A DNA stretch of 64,000 nt, taken from Microstegium vimineum. Taxonomy: Eukaryota; Streptophyta; Magnoliopsida; Poales; Poaceae. A program made the position numbers and the translations under genes. A model generated the notes under the pieces. That model searched no databases. It had not been told where the DNA came from and was given only the letters and a program-made list of their open reading frames with translations. The DNA is taken from the NCBI GenBank assembly GCA_022036555.1, contig CM039128.1, positions 496,001-560,000 on the forward strand, in the 5' to 3' direction. Below, one piece after another: positions 1-11,395 of the stretch. The number at the start of each line of letters is the position of its first letter. The stretch's first letter is position 1.

Positions 1-1170
1 GAGCCAGAGTTCTTTGCAGAAGATCCGGATCCCCAGGACCTTCGTGATCAAGGCAAGTTTAACATGGGACCATCCTTGTTACCTATTCACCATAACTCAT
101 CTAGTCATATTGCATGTGTCTTAATTTGATTCCTACTTAGATCTATACCATAGCTTTGTTATCCTTTTACCTTGTCACCAATGGGTACTATTGCATATGG
201 GTAGATCTGCTATGCTTTATGAATTATGAGAAGAATCTTGACTAATGATATATGCAACGATAAGATAAAATTGGCTTTTATAGCAACATGGAATAGGACC
301 CCACTGTAGGGCAAAAGCTGGGATTTAAATGCAACCATAGGTGCTATATGGCTCTCGCTTTAGTCAAGTATACAGATTCATACTGGCATGTTGACAGTTC
401 GTGAAAGGCACCATTGCCGAGCTGGTTGTAGGGCATGGCCTAGGGTGGTTACCGCTTCGAAGGGTACCATCGAGTAGGGGCTTTACATACCCCTTGCCCT
501 TAGGTCCGTAGGGTCTGGTGACATGTTGGGAAGACTTTTGAAAGATTTCATAGTGTACCCTGCCCGCTCACCTTGGCAATGTTTTGGGAGTTATAAACCC
601 GGGCATATGGGCTACACGGCTTGTGGGTAAAGTGCATAACCTCTGCAGAGTGTAAATCTATCATCATAGCCATGCTCACGGTCATGAGCGGCCTGGAAAA
701 CTCACAGTGTAGATGATCATGTTGTTTAATTATTAATGTTGATTAATATTCTTATTATGTGGTTATCAACTGGGTATGCATAACTAAAGCTAAGTATTGG
801 TAAAACTTGACCAAGTTAAAAGCAACCGCAGTAAAGACAGTGTCAGCTTTTGAGCTTCATAACCCTGTGTTACTCTTGCTGAGTACTTTAAGTGCTCACC
901 CTTGCTTTATCAACCTCATCAGATGGCTATGAAGACTACCGTGAGGAATACTAGGCTAGTGGTCAACCAGTCGGTGTTCCCTATGAAGTGGACCTTCATC
1001 GCGAGAGTTATCTTTATATTTTCGCTGTTTTGTTTATGAATATTATTCGTTATGTAATAAGCACTCAGTGATGGTACTATTTAAAGATTTGTCGGCTTAT
1101 GTGTGTGATTGATCTCTGGGCACACATGAGTTGTTCGCATTTAATTTTATTCTTAAAATTGGGTGTGACA
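1..1170 (+). repeat. Gypsy-like LTR retrotransposon remnant, 3' portion
   Basis: No host gene is visible. The segment is AT-rich with interspersed GC-rich patches and ends at 1162-1170 in GGTGTGACA, which resembles the 3' terminus of many grass Gypsy LTRs. The left end lies outside the window, so neither the partner LTR nor a target duplication can be checked. The family assignment is inference from the terminus and the general character of the sequence. Confidence 0.4.
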
Positions 1171-1932
1171 ACTACACCCGTGCCATACCTTCGACGGACA
1201 CTCGAACAGGGATTAGGGCGTCATCAGCCCTGTATGACGGAACGCGGGGGTGTCTGGCCCTGTGCGACCAGCCCCCGCCCATGCCTAGGTAAGGGAACAA
1301 CGGAGTTCCCGATCTTAAGGCGCGTGGCTAAAGCACAACAAGGACGAACATGACCCGGACGTGTGTCTACTGGCGCAATCTTCCTCAGGAAGGAAGATAG
1401 AAAGAAGACGAAGCTCTCCCTCGGCAGCAGCCCAAGCCAGGCCCACGTTCATTCTCTCTCTCTACTGTACTCCTCCATCTCTCCCTACATATAAAGGGGG
1501 AGAATGGACATCCAATCTCTCTCTCTCGACATTCCAACACTCATTCACACACACACACTCAAACTCGCATTCACGCGAACACACACCAGAACCAAGAACC
1601 TCAAATGCACGAGACCTGGGAACCGGCTTCCCTCACTCACCAAAGCTTGTAGCTCCCCTCTACGAGCCCTCCGCGCTCGGTAACACGACTCCGCAGCAAA
1701 CTGGACGTAGGGCGTTCGTGCCCGAACCAATATAAACCTCTGTGTTCTCCAAGCGTAACCATCCGAACTCCGACACGCTTAGAAATTTACTCGTTGGTCG
1801 TCTAGACCCCACCATTTTAGACACCGACAACTACAGCCGGTGCACCATTGGAGCAAAGACTCCTGATCCAATGGCTTGCAAAGAGGTTCTAAAGAGGGGC
1901 ATAGGGCGTCGAACTGGTCTAATGGTGTGACA
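1164..1932 (+). repeat. Second LTR-like segment with promoter-like core
   Basis: A TATA-like box (ACATATAAAGG, about 1488-1498) is followed by CT-rich leader sequence and a block around 1700-1830 resembling U5 regions of grass Gypsy LTRs. A second GGTGTGACA ends at 1932. The 10-mer GACAACTACA occurs at 1167-1176 and 1826-1835, so the LTR could end near 1828 or 1932. Short ORFs here have no recognisable domains and are treated as non-coding. The limits are uncertain. Confidence 0.4.
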
Positions 1933-1968
1933 AGAAGATGTAGTGACATTTTGTTCTTCAACTATTAT

Positions 1969-2356
1969 GAGTGTGATTGGTTGCTTGGCTTGTTGGTGCC
2001 TGGTTAGAAGAAGTAAGTCTGGTTCACTTTAGTCTAGTATATGCAATGCAAGAGGCTAGTGTTTGGTTCACGGTACTAGCTAAGCCTGCATTGCCTAGAT
2101 CTTGTTTGGTTGCCTGACTAAACTGAATGCAATCACTCGTGAATGTGACCTGAACCATTGGATGTGGACCAACATGCTAGCACAAGCCAGGCTTGCTGGA
2201 AACGGTGAGATGGATCGTTTTAGCCAAGCCAGGCCAGGTCCCCCCCCCTTTTGCATTAGTTAGGCTAGGCTTAGAGCCTTAGGCAGACAACCAAATATGA
2301 GAAAACTGCATTACAGAAGACTAGTTAGGCCCTTACCCAGCCAACCAAACACACTC
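1969..2356. mobile_element. MITE with terminal inverted repeats, 388 bp
   Basis: The left end reads GAGTGTGATTGGTTG and the inverted right end GAGTGTGTTTGGTTG, 14 of 15 bases matching. The trinucleotide TAT sits directly outside both ends (1966-1968 and 2357-2359), consistent with a 3-bp target duplication as made by PIF/Harbinger-like elements. No coding capacity is visible. The superfamily is inferred from TIR style and duplication length only. Confidence 0.6.
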
Positions 2357-2744
2357 TATGTGTGCGTAATAGTTCAATTCTATGTTAATGAAGCTATATC
2401 CATCTACCTTATGAACTTTGTATGTCTTTTTTCCCATTTACCTGCGTTTTGTCATTCAAATACTTATGTACCGACATGTTATTTATAAACTTATAGGGGT
2501 CGAAAAAAACTTTTAGACATTGGACCACCTTATTAGCTATGAATCCTGGCTGCCGTATTCAGTACAGGTTGAAAACGTGGCCCATGCCAGCGTTGTACCC
2601 GTGTGAGCTTCATACTAAGCTGGGCTAAGGCCGTGCGTGCTAGTGCCGATCCGTTGGGCCTGGCCCTTAACAACTCAAGCTGGCTGACTGACAGCGGGGC
2701 TCCACAGCGCTCCGAGCACACAATCCCCACCACAAAATTGCCCC

Positions 2745-2795
2745 CGCTTTCCCTCCCTCCCTATCTATCCCTATTTCCCCCCTACAAATAAATCT
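2745..2795 (+). promoter_or_regulatory. Core promoter candidate of the SERF-like gene
   Basis: A pyrimidine patch (CT-rich, 2748-2782) is followed by the TATA-like string TACAAATAAATC near 2782-2793. It lies about 125 bases before the start codon at 2916, a plausible distance for a plant core promoter with a short leader. Position and composition are the only evidence. Confidence 0.3.
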
Positions 2796-2915
2796 CTTCT
2801 ACAAAAGAAGAAAAAAAGAAAAGAAAAAAGGTGGAAGATTCTTCGGGTGTCGTCGCCGAGTTTTCTCCGGCTGAGGGCGGCGCGACCGGCAACCAGCGTT
2901 AGCGCGACCGGCGAC

Positions 2916-3367
2916 ATGACTCATATCCTTCCCAAACCCCGATTGGATCTATCTTTTGCTTGTATATACGATCTCGATCTGTTTCGTGGTTTCGATTTTG
3001 TTGTTATGATTGCCCTGTTCCTCTTTCCTTAACTCGCGCGCACGCGGCAACCAGCGTGACCGTGACCGTGAGCGCGCGGCGGCGCGGAAGCCCAACGGCA
3101 AGGCCTCCGGGGACGGGCTCACCCCGGAGCAGCGCCGCGAGAGGTTCAATCTGTTTTTATTCTGTTCGATTTGATTCGATCGTTCTCCGGCATGGCCAGA
3201 TCTCGGTTGCTTTGCTTGGCGCTGACCCTGTCCCGATCCGGATCTTTCTTGCCAGGGACAAGAAAGCGCTGGAGGAGAAGATGGCCAAGAAGGCGCAGCA
3301 GGCAGCGGACGGCGGCACCGGGACCTCCACGGACAACAACAAGAATAAGGCTGGTGCCAAGAAGTAG
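2916..3367 (+). CDS. SERF/4F5-family small basic protein
   Basis: The predicted protein is 72 residues. Exons: 2916-2922, 3044-3143 and 3256-3367. It starts MTRGNQRDRDRERAAARK, carries the conserved LTPEQRRERD core (residues 28-37), then a Lys/Ala-rich helix (KKALEEKMAKKAQQ) and a low-complexity Thr/Asn/Lys tail. This is the family layout (N-terminal 4F5 motif, charged helix, variable tail) and the usual plant length. Animal and worm SERF proteins modify amyloid aggregation; the plant role is not established. The first exon has only seven coding bases and joins in frame only if the first intron is spliced AT-AC (U12 type). The second intron is ordinary GT-AG. No GT-AG alternative for intron 1 joins this ATG to the conserved frame. 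The family call is firm and the function is inferred. Confidence 0.88.
2923..3043 (+). other. U12-type AT-AC intron in the SERF-like gene
   Basis: The 121-bp intron begins ATATCCTT (2923-2930), the exact U12 AT-AC donor consensus, contains TTCCTTAAC (3025-3033), a perfect U12 branch-site match, and ends CAC (3041-3043) about 11 bases after the branch adenosine. Removing it joins C2922 to GC3044-3045, making the Arg codon of MTRGN. All three minor-spliceosome signals are present and the reading frame requires this junction. Confidence 0.88.
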
Positions 3368-3801
3368 GCGGCAGTGGCTCGCGCCCCGCCACCTCTGTGT
3401 ACGATTATCGATCGATGCCTTTAGCTTGTAACTTGTTCGCATCCTCGTAGATGCGATGCTTGTGTTGGGTCATAAACTCGTCTTCTGTGTTACTCTGATA
3501 TCGACAATTTGGTGTTGAGAGAATAATACATGGTGTTCTGGTTTTGTCAGTCATTTTTCTTCTGATGTTTCTATGGTTTTCTGTTCTCTCTTTGAGTGTG
3601 GTTGTCCTATGGATGGATGGATGGATGGGAATTTCTCTTAATAATAACCAGTTTATTTAGAGGATGAATTAGGATGTGAAGGAGCTTTTGCTTGTCATTG
3701 TGAACAATTGGAATATGATACGTCGAAATTGGAAACTAGATTCTGCTGTTGTGCTCTACTATTTCTGCAATTCTGTTATTACCAAGCTAATAAATATGCG
3801 C

Positions 3802-4027
3802 TACTTCCGCCCTCCCAAAATAAGTGGGCATCTTACAGTTCGATGAGTCAAATCAATCTTTAAGTAGTTTGACCAAATGTATATACACAAATAGTAATGT
3901 TTATGATACCAAACGCAGACATCACTGGATTAATCACATCATATATTTTCATCATACTATAAACCTATTTATTAGAGATACAATTATTAATTATGTTTTC
4001 TAAAAATCTGGGACGGAGGAGGGAGTA
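3802..4027. mobile_element. Stowaway-type MITE
   Basis: A 226-bp AT-rich segment bounded by TA dinucleotides. The left end (CTTCCGCCCTCCCAAAATAA) and inverted right end (CTCCCTCCTCCGTCCCAG) are diverged forms of the CTCCCTCCGTCCC terminus typical of grass Stowaway elements. It is non-coding and lies in the 3' flank of the SERF-like gene. Confidence 0.7.
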
Positions 4028-6509
4028 CTTTCCTATGGCACAACAGTGTTTGAAGGCTCAACACATGTATGCTCTCAGTTACTCCGTATCTTATAGATTA
4101 AAAATTAAGTGAATCAAGCCAGACCATGTCAAGTACTTACTGAATTTTAGCTAACCAAAAGTTTAAAAGTTAATTCTCATGATGAAATTCTAGCTTGCCG
4201 ACATGTGTTGCTACTTAATTATTGTTGGGTTATTGATAGCAAACGAGATGGTATCAAATTCCATCTATTTTGAATTGTTACTGTTTAAGTTATAAAATAA
4301 CAATTTTCAAACAATCTCACATCAATTGATGTTTCAAAAAATTGCAGTGACTCACGATGTAATTCCACTAGCCAGTCAAAATGTGTTCCTGTTGCTTTTA
4401 CATGATTTTTCATACTCAAAATGTGTTCAATGCTTTTATATCCAAGCTGAAAAAAATGTACCCCTTTGTATTGTTTGAAGCATTGTGCATGCCTTAGCAA
4501 TATCTCACATCATTCGGTATAATATTGGGAATGTGACGTTGAGGATGTGAATTGAAAAATCTTTTTGTTATATCAGTTTGATATTGTCTCAGTCTAGCTC
4601 CAGTAATTCTTGTTATGAGATTGTCCACTCTGTGAATCCATTTTGTAAAATGGACCTGGTGTTGTTTGAATTAGCTCAAGATGTGTAGACTTGGGGGGCC
4701 GTTTGCTTCTAATTTCAGCCGCTGTCTGTGCTGCGGCTGTACAGCCCAGCCGTTCAGCAGCCCAAACAGCGGTATCGGGTAAGGCTAGCCGTTCGGCTGC
4801 AGGCATCCTCCCCTCTATACTACTATGATTCCTCTCGCTCTCTGTTATACGCGATGTAAATCCTGTCGCTCGGTTTTGGGTCTGGGTCTGGGAGCCGCAG
4901 GGGCCCCTCCCTCCCTGCTGTGTGGTTGACTCCATCGCCACACTTCTCCCTGCCTCACTGCCGGTGCCTTCTCCCACAATGCCCGAGAATCGATCTGTGT
5001 TGTCCGCTTCCCTGACGCTGAAGGGAGGGCAGCTGCGCCATCTTCTCCACCACGCTGCGCCTGTCTTCACCTTTGCGTTCATGCCAGGAAGATGGTGTGG
5101 AACTGAGGCCAGCAGCCACCACCACCCGAGCATTACCTGGCCCTGTTTGCACATTGTCAACTGCCACCACCGTCAAGCTGCCACCGTCCGCACATACCGC
5201 ATTGGTGAGCACTCTTATTTGCTCAGACAAGCCTCATCCTTTCTTGCATCTTCATATTACTGTGTTGCCATACTTTAAAGTTTTGATTATGCAAATAGCT
5301 GCTGCTAACTTATTAATGGATACACATAGCTGAAAAGATGACTACTGAGACATGATTTTATCTATTGTCAAATATGCAACTACCTGCAGCTTACTTATTC
5401 AATGAATACAGCATACACATACCTTCATAGATGACTACTCTAACGCAATTTTTACCTATTTGATCCGTACAAGCCATGGCCTGTATATGACCAAATGCAC
5501 TCCTACAGAGCATGATTATTTTAAGAATAGAGTCAAAATTACCAGCTTATGAACTGTCGGTCCATTTATGAAAAAAAAAGAATGCTGTGTTTTTTAACAG
5601 TACGATTTTGTTGTCCATGTTGTAGTTGTTTCTAAGCTGACCTCAATTTGTGTCAATTTACAGTTTCACAAAGTATTGTTGTTTAGTTTGGCGAACATGT
5701 ACTACTATCGACTTCTATTTTATTCTGCACTGCATCGTAAACTCTTGAAAAACTTGAACATTTTGATTCCATAGAACATACATACTGAAAACTGAAGCCT
5801 TGATTTAGCTTACTCTATGGCTCAATTGACATCGATGATCTTGTCCATCTAATAGTTTGGTTTGTACACACCACAAAATGTGATCCAGTCTTCGTGTTTC
5901 TTCATCCATGATTCTAGTTGATTCAATTGTCCATATTTTTTAATTCCATTCATCTCTCCTGACAGCTGCTCCACACAATACTGCCTATTCTGGCTTTGAC
6001 CTCTGGGTGCATTTTTTTTTGCGGGACAAGATACACTGCAGGGCAATGCAAGTCTAGCCACAAAATTTACATTCAGATATTTCTCTTTCTAATCTTCTCA
6101 TATTGACGTTCTTTTTTTTTGTTGGTGTGCTCCCTGCTCCGTACTTTGGACAAAGCTTGCAGATACTGAAGTGAGCAAAATCAGCTCAGACTTGTACTTA
6201 AGGTGAACACTGATTAGCCTTATTATCTGTCCTCATTAGCTTACTCTATTGCAGCTCCGTACTTTGGACAAAGCTTTCAGATACTGAAGTAAAGAAAATG
6301 TTTATAATTATTTTTGTTTTGCATAGATTCTGAAATAGTTCTGTAGAACCGTGATGTTTTTACTGTGAAGAGTTTCTTTCGTGCAATAGGGACCAATCTT
6401 CCTATCAATCATTAGTGAATGTTTAATTTTTGTAGATTGCCAAGCACCGAACATTCCAGGAACACAAGTTGATCACCTAGCGACGAGCGGTTTACCTGGT
6501 GAGACATAG
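4028..6509. other. Intergenic, degenerate repeat sequence
   Basis: No convincing gene. The 4690-5200 part is GC-richer than its flanks and its ORFs on both strands show no domain. A near-identical stretch of about 38 bases beginning GCTCCGTACTTTGGACAAAG occurs at 6136 and again at 6254, a local direct duplication. The interval may be the 5' part of the element whose transposase fragment starts at about 6510, but no matching terminal inverted repeats were found. Confidence 0.3.
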
Positions 6510-7028
6510 GTGTGTCAGCAGTCTGTATCTTCTCGGTCTAGTGGATGTGGAGTAGAAGACCGTCGCTTGCTCTTCCAGGAGCTGAGTGGTCACCAGTGGG
6601 TAGCTCTGAATCTTGACAACAGTAAGAAATGCTACACAAAGTTCTGCCTCTGTCCTCGTACATTCCATTTGTTGCATAGGAGGACGTTAGTGGCCAACCA
6701 TGGGCTGCAATCTACACGGCAATGTGATTCCATTGTGGCCTTAGGGATGCACCTATTTGCATGTGGCACAAGACAAAGCCAAAGACAAATGGCAGAAAGA
6801 TTTGCTTGGTCACTGGACACCTTTAGTAGGAAGTTTGGTGAAATGTTGGATGTGGTAGTATCTTTTGCACATACAACTATTAGGCCTAGGGATCCAACCT
6901 TCAGATTTGTGCATCCTAAGTTCTCATCCTTTTTGGATGGATGCATTGGAGCTATAGATGGAATCCACATTCCAGCAAGGAGCAGCCATACCCTACAGTG
7001 GCACATGGGGAAGTCTGGCTGTTTTTAG
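6510..7028 (+). pseudogene. PIF/Harbinger transposase fragment (truncated)
   Basis: An open frame of 172 codons resembles the N-terminal half of HARBI1-type DDE transposases: a helical region, a KF-rich central part, then FLDGCIGAIDGIHIP near the C-end, where the Asp of AIDG is the first catalytic acid of the DDE triad. The frame stops about 15 residues later, so the second Asp and the Glu are missing; intact enzymes are about 350-450 residues. No helix-turn-helix or Myb-like partner ORF is visible nearby. It can catalyse nothing as it stands. A spliced continuation downstream was looked for by eye and not found. Confidence 0.65.
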
Positions 7029-8880
7029 GATACTAATCATGTTTGCCAAATAATCATCTAGATCCTAGACCTATGTGCACATAATTTCCTAGGCATTAAT
7101 ATTCCTATGAAGTTAATTTTCCTAAATTGCCAAGCAGGCTCTTGCAAAGGATGATTCATGTACTCAACTGCGATGTAGGTGGAGAGGGAGTGCCATATGC
7201 AGGACTGTAATACCTTGCTTGAAATATATTTTCCTATCTCTTCCCACCATTTGGATTCTTATAGCTGCTTGAAATCTTTTTGTTGTATGACCATTCCATT
7301 TAGTAATAGTCCAAGTCAAAAAATGATTCCTGATGAAATGCTATTTGATTGTACTTGATCTGTATGGGAACAGAAAAAGATCTGAATCAATTTTGCTTGG
7401 CATTTTGTCAAATCTGGATTCTGATATCTCGAATCATAGTTTTATCTTCCTTACAAAGCTTAGTGCTGTTCTTTTTATGGTATTTTAGTTCTATTTGATT
7501 TGATTCATCATTTATGTCAATGTACATTGTGCAGATTGCTTTTTCTTTAAATTCTTTACTAACATGAACATATTGTATTATCTCTCCAGGACAAGGCAAC
7601 AAGCTTTTGGAATATGGACCAGACCAACAAGGCAGCGATGAAGTGAAATCTCTCAGAATATAACCTTGCATTGCATATGTATGTAGGTACTCAATTTTCC
7701 TGGCTAACCATGATTGAGGAAGGGCTCCACGTCGTTGGATTTGAAGTCACCTTCACCTGATTCTAGCTAGAACAACCCTCCCTATTCCTGGTGCTGAGGC
7801 GGTAGTGCAGTGTTAGGTTGTGGTGTGTCAGGTTGTGCAGAAACAGAAGAAGCCCCTGTTGTACTAGGCCGTGTCATTTTCGAATGATGATGATTTACCT
7901 ACTAATTGGCCTCCTGTTGGGTGGTGGCAGTGATGGTCCTCCGGTTTGTATGAGTAGGTGCGCAGCTTAACACTCACAGTGGTGCCTGCTGTGTCGTTGG
8001 CAAAAGTAGTGAGAACGTGCATGTATGTGTTGTAATCTGTCTGGGACTGAGACCTTGGGCTTTTTCTTCCCCCCTTTTGTATATATGGTTTTGGTTTCAG
8101 TGTGCAGCTAGCAACGAGGGAGGTCAATTGGAGGGTGCTGATGTTTTTCTTTCTCGAATACGGCAAGAGGACTGTGCATCATTGTATTTTGTATTAAAAA
8201 GATACAAGGGAAGATGTTTCTAGCCTGGCCGCTGACCATGACAAGCTTAGGATCAATTGGGATCAATCAGCAATGACTAGTATCTAGATGAGGCAGCAGA
8301 TCGTGCTGCTCCACCATCCATCAACCCTGGATGCTAGGAACAGCTCGTCAAGAGCCTTAATTAATGTTTGGTTCCGATATGGTGCCCTGGAAGTAAGAAG
8401 GCTTGGCTGCAGAATAGATCAGGATGCTCCTCTTTCTTGAGCATAGTGGTCCGATCCGTTTTGGTGCCGGCTTGTGCCGAGATCGAGGTTGGGTTTTAAG
8501 CACCTTGTTACCGTGTGTTTTTGGCTGGCTGGCGTGTACGTGATGAAGAGCAAATAAATATCTAGTGAGAGAAATATATGGTGCGGTGCATGTTGCATGA
8601 TGGATGGATGAGGAATGACGAGATGGAGATGCGCATGCGTGAATCATGCGGATGGTGAGGCCAATTTGCCCGCCCAGTGCGCATTGCAACTAGCATAGCA
8701 TATAGCATAGCATACAATCGACACACAGACACGGCACACTAGTAGTACAGTGGTGGCTGGCAAGTGCAAGTGCGCACGCCACCTTCGTTCATTCAGTGCA
8801 GACTGCAGTGTAACCAAAAAAAAGTGATGGATGACCTGAGCAGAGCACTGAGCATTCAACGTACGGCTGGCTGCCAAGGA
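7029..8880. other. Intergenic, no recognisable gene
   Basis: AT-rich sequence with scattered short ORFs lacking domains. The first part may be the decayed remainder of the Harbinger element. The last 600 bases are upstream of the cytochrome P450 gene and contain short repeats of ATAGCAT around 8693-8712. Nothing else can be supported. Confidence 0.4.
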
Positions 8881-8893
8881 TTTATTTATATAA
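8881..8893 (+). promoter_or_regulatory. TATA-like box upstream of the P450
   Basis: TTTATTTATATAATG lies about 60 bases before the ATG at 8949. If used, the 5' leader would be only some 30 bases. The position is plausible, but there is no independent evidence of the start site. Confidence 0.35.
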
Positions 8894-8948
8894 TGTAGGA
8901 TCATCGTCGTCATCGATCGGAGGCAGCCGGCCGGCCAGGAACATATCC

Positions 8949-11129
8949 ATGGACGACGACATGCACCGCCAACTCCAATCAGCAGCGACGTGCAGCAGCT
9001 TCTCCTTGTTTCTTGGCACCTGCAGCTGCCTCTTCTTCTTGTTAGTACTCGTAGCTGCCATCTACTGCAGCAGCAGACGACGATTCATCCAAGGTAGTAG
9101 GCGGAGGAGGAAGAATGCACCACCACCACCACCGCCGGGACGTAGCAGCTGGTGGTGGTCCGTGGTGGAGACGCTGTGTTTCGTGGCCGCCAACAGCAGC
9201 GGCAAGGGCTTCTACCACTTCGTGGAGTCTCGCCACCGGAGGTACTACGGCTCCCCCTGCTTCCGCACGGCGCTCTTCGGCGCCACCCACGTCTTCGTCT
9301 CCTCTCCGTCCGCCGCCAGGCCCCTCCTGTCCACCGACCATGCCGGCGGCTTCTCCAAGCGCTACGTGCGCACCGTCGCGGACCTCCTGGGCGAGCACAG
9401 CCTCCTGTGCGCCTCCTCCCACGACGCGCACCGCGCACTGCGCCGCGTCGTCGCGCCCCTCTTCAACGCCCACGCCACGGCGTCCCTGACAGCCAACTTC
9501 GACGCACTCACGCGGAGCCTCATCAAGCGTGACTGGGCGGCAGCGATGATGAAGGGTACCGCCGTGGTCCCAGTCGTGCTCGACGCCGCGCTCGACCTGA
9601 CTTTCGAGGCCATCTGCGACATGCTCATCGGGAGGCAGCGGCCCGACGTCAAGAGGCAGCAGCTGCAGAGCGACGTGCTGGCCGTGACAAGGGCCATGCT
9701 CGCGTTCCCGCTCAGGCTGCCGGGCACCAGGTTCCACGCGGGACTTGGGGCCAGGAAAAGGATCGTGGACGTGCTCAGGCAGGAGATTGCCTCCAGGGAG
9801 AGACACATCGTCATGGACTACATGGAGGAAGAGGACGACGATCACCATCAGCACAGCAGCAAGCACCACGACTTTCTGCAGAGCCTTCTTCTTCTCAGGA
9901 GGAGGAACCAGTCACCACCATCGAACGACGACCTCTTCCTTACTGACGACCTGATTGTCGACAACATCTTGACGCTCATCATTGCAGGCCAGGTTACGAC
10001 AGCAAGCGCAATTACATGGATGGTCAAGTATCTGGCTGATAACAAAGACTTCCAAGAAACCTTAAGGGTGGGTGGGTCCAAATGAGTAGTGTCGAATCTG
10101 AATCTGTTCTTGATCGATCGATGCAAACTAATTTTTTAATTAAATGCATATATGCAGTCGGTTCAGCTGGAGTTGGCACTGAAGAAGCAGCATGCTGATG
10201 GCCATGGCCCCCTCACGCTCCAACATCTCAACAGCATGGAGCTTGCGTACATGGTCAGTCTCAGTCTCCACTCCACTACTAGCAAATCTGTCTGATATAC
10301 TAGCCTGAACATGCATCCACAACTGTAAATCTGTCTGATATACTACCTATACAGATCGGGTAATAATTTGGATTCTTTTTATTGCATCATATATAGACTG
10401 TCAAAGAATCATTGAGGATGGCGAGCATAGTTTCCTGGTTTCCAAGGGTAGCACTCGAGGACTGCCAGGTTGCAGGTATCTTACATTTCTGCTTTCATTC
10501 AATTTCATTTTCTGAAATAAGAGTGTTGACAAACAACATAAACTACTACTTGTACAGGGTTCCACATCAACAAGGGGTGGATTGTGAATATTGATGCGAG
10601 GGCCCTACACTATGATGCTACGCTTTACGACAACCCCACAATGTTTGATCCTTCAAGATTCAAGGTACGTACGTATGTAATTGAGTTTAATTAATTAGGT
10701 GCAATTCAACCCCTACCATATAAATACAACTATATTTATGATGACGAAACGATATATATGTATGGGTGGGTTGAATGAACTTGATGAACAGGAGCAGAAG
10801 CAGCAGCAGCAGGCTCATCCGTATAGCTTCCTGGTGTTCGGAGCAGGCGGGAGAACCTGCCTGGGGATGAACCTCGCCAAAATCATGATGCTCATTTTTC
10901 TGCACCACCTTGTTACAACATGGAGGTTCAATTCCAACTCGATCAGGAGTAGAACATATATATATTTAGCACATAATAACACACCAGTGAACGAATTGAA
11001 TACACAAACTGATGATTGGTACTGCTTCATTACAGATGGGAGATGGCCGACGATGACCCAAGCCTTGAGAAGTGGGCAATGTTTCCCAGGCTCAAGAGCG
11101 GATGCCCCATTCACCTCACACCCATATGA
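8949..11129 (+). CDS. Cytochrome P450, CYP85-clan-like monooxygenase
   Basis: Six exons (8949-10067, 10158-10253, 10397-10475, 10558-10664, 10792-10925, 11036-11129) join in frame into 542 residues, normal for a plant P450. Residues about 18-42 form a hydrophobic N-terminal anchor, so the enzyme should sit on the ER membrane. The I-helix reads AGQVTTA (346-352), the K-helix ExxR is E409-R412, a meander FDPSRF follows, and the haem loop is FGAGGRTCLG with ligand Cys490. The exon pattern and sequence style suit the CYP85 clan (terpenoid, steroid and hormone oxidation), but family and substrate are not assigned. Exon 1 is very GC-rich, as usual in grasses. Odd: the usual Asp/Glu in AGx(D/E)T is Val349. 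All junctions are GT-AG and no frame break was found. Confidence 0.88.
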
Positions 11130-11395
11130 TATGATCTCGGGACGGGACCGGATCAGCCAATGCAACAAGAAGAAGCATGCCATGTACAGTATTACTACTA
11201 CAGTTACCTCAGCTAGGCGAGCGGCAGCAGGCCGGAACGTACGTTTCTTCAGGCACACACTGAATTTGCACGGGAAATATAATTCAGACAAGCTAGAAAA
11301 TAATGGATCGGATGTGTATGTACGTATGTGTAGTACACATACTTGTATAATAATTAAATAAAGTCTCCCAATATATAATACAAGGCAAGCATACT

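Noticed and set aside
1361..1735. 124-codon plus-strand ORF
   Set aside because: Lies in LTR-like U3-R-U5 sequence; low-complexity Ser/Thr/Pro content and no domain.
2949..3442. Minus-strand ORFs of up to 147 codons over the SERF-like gene
   Set aside because: Antisense shadows; the plus-strand spliced gene has recognisable family motifs.
9042..9869. 275-codon minus-strand ORF
   Set aside because: It is the antisense shadow of the GC-rich first exon of the cytochrome P450, with no domain.
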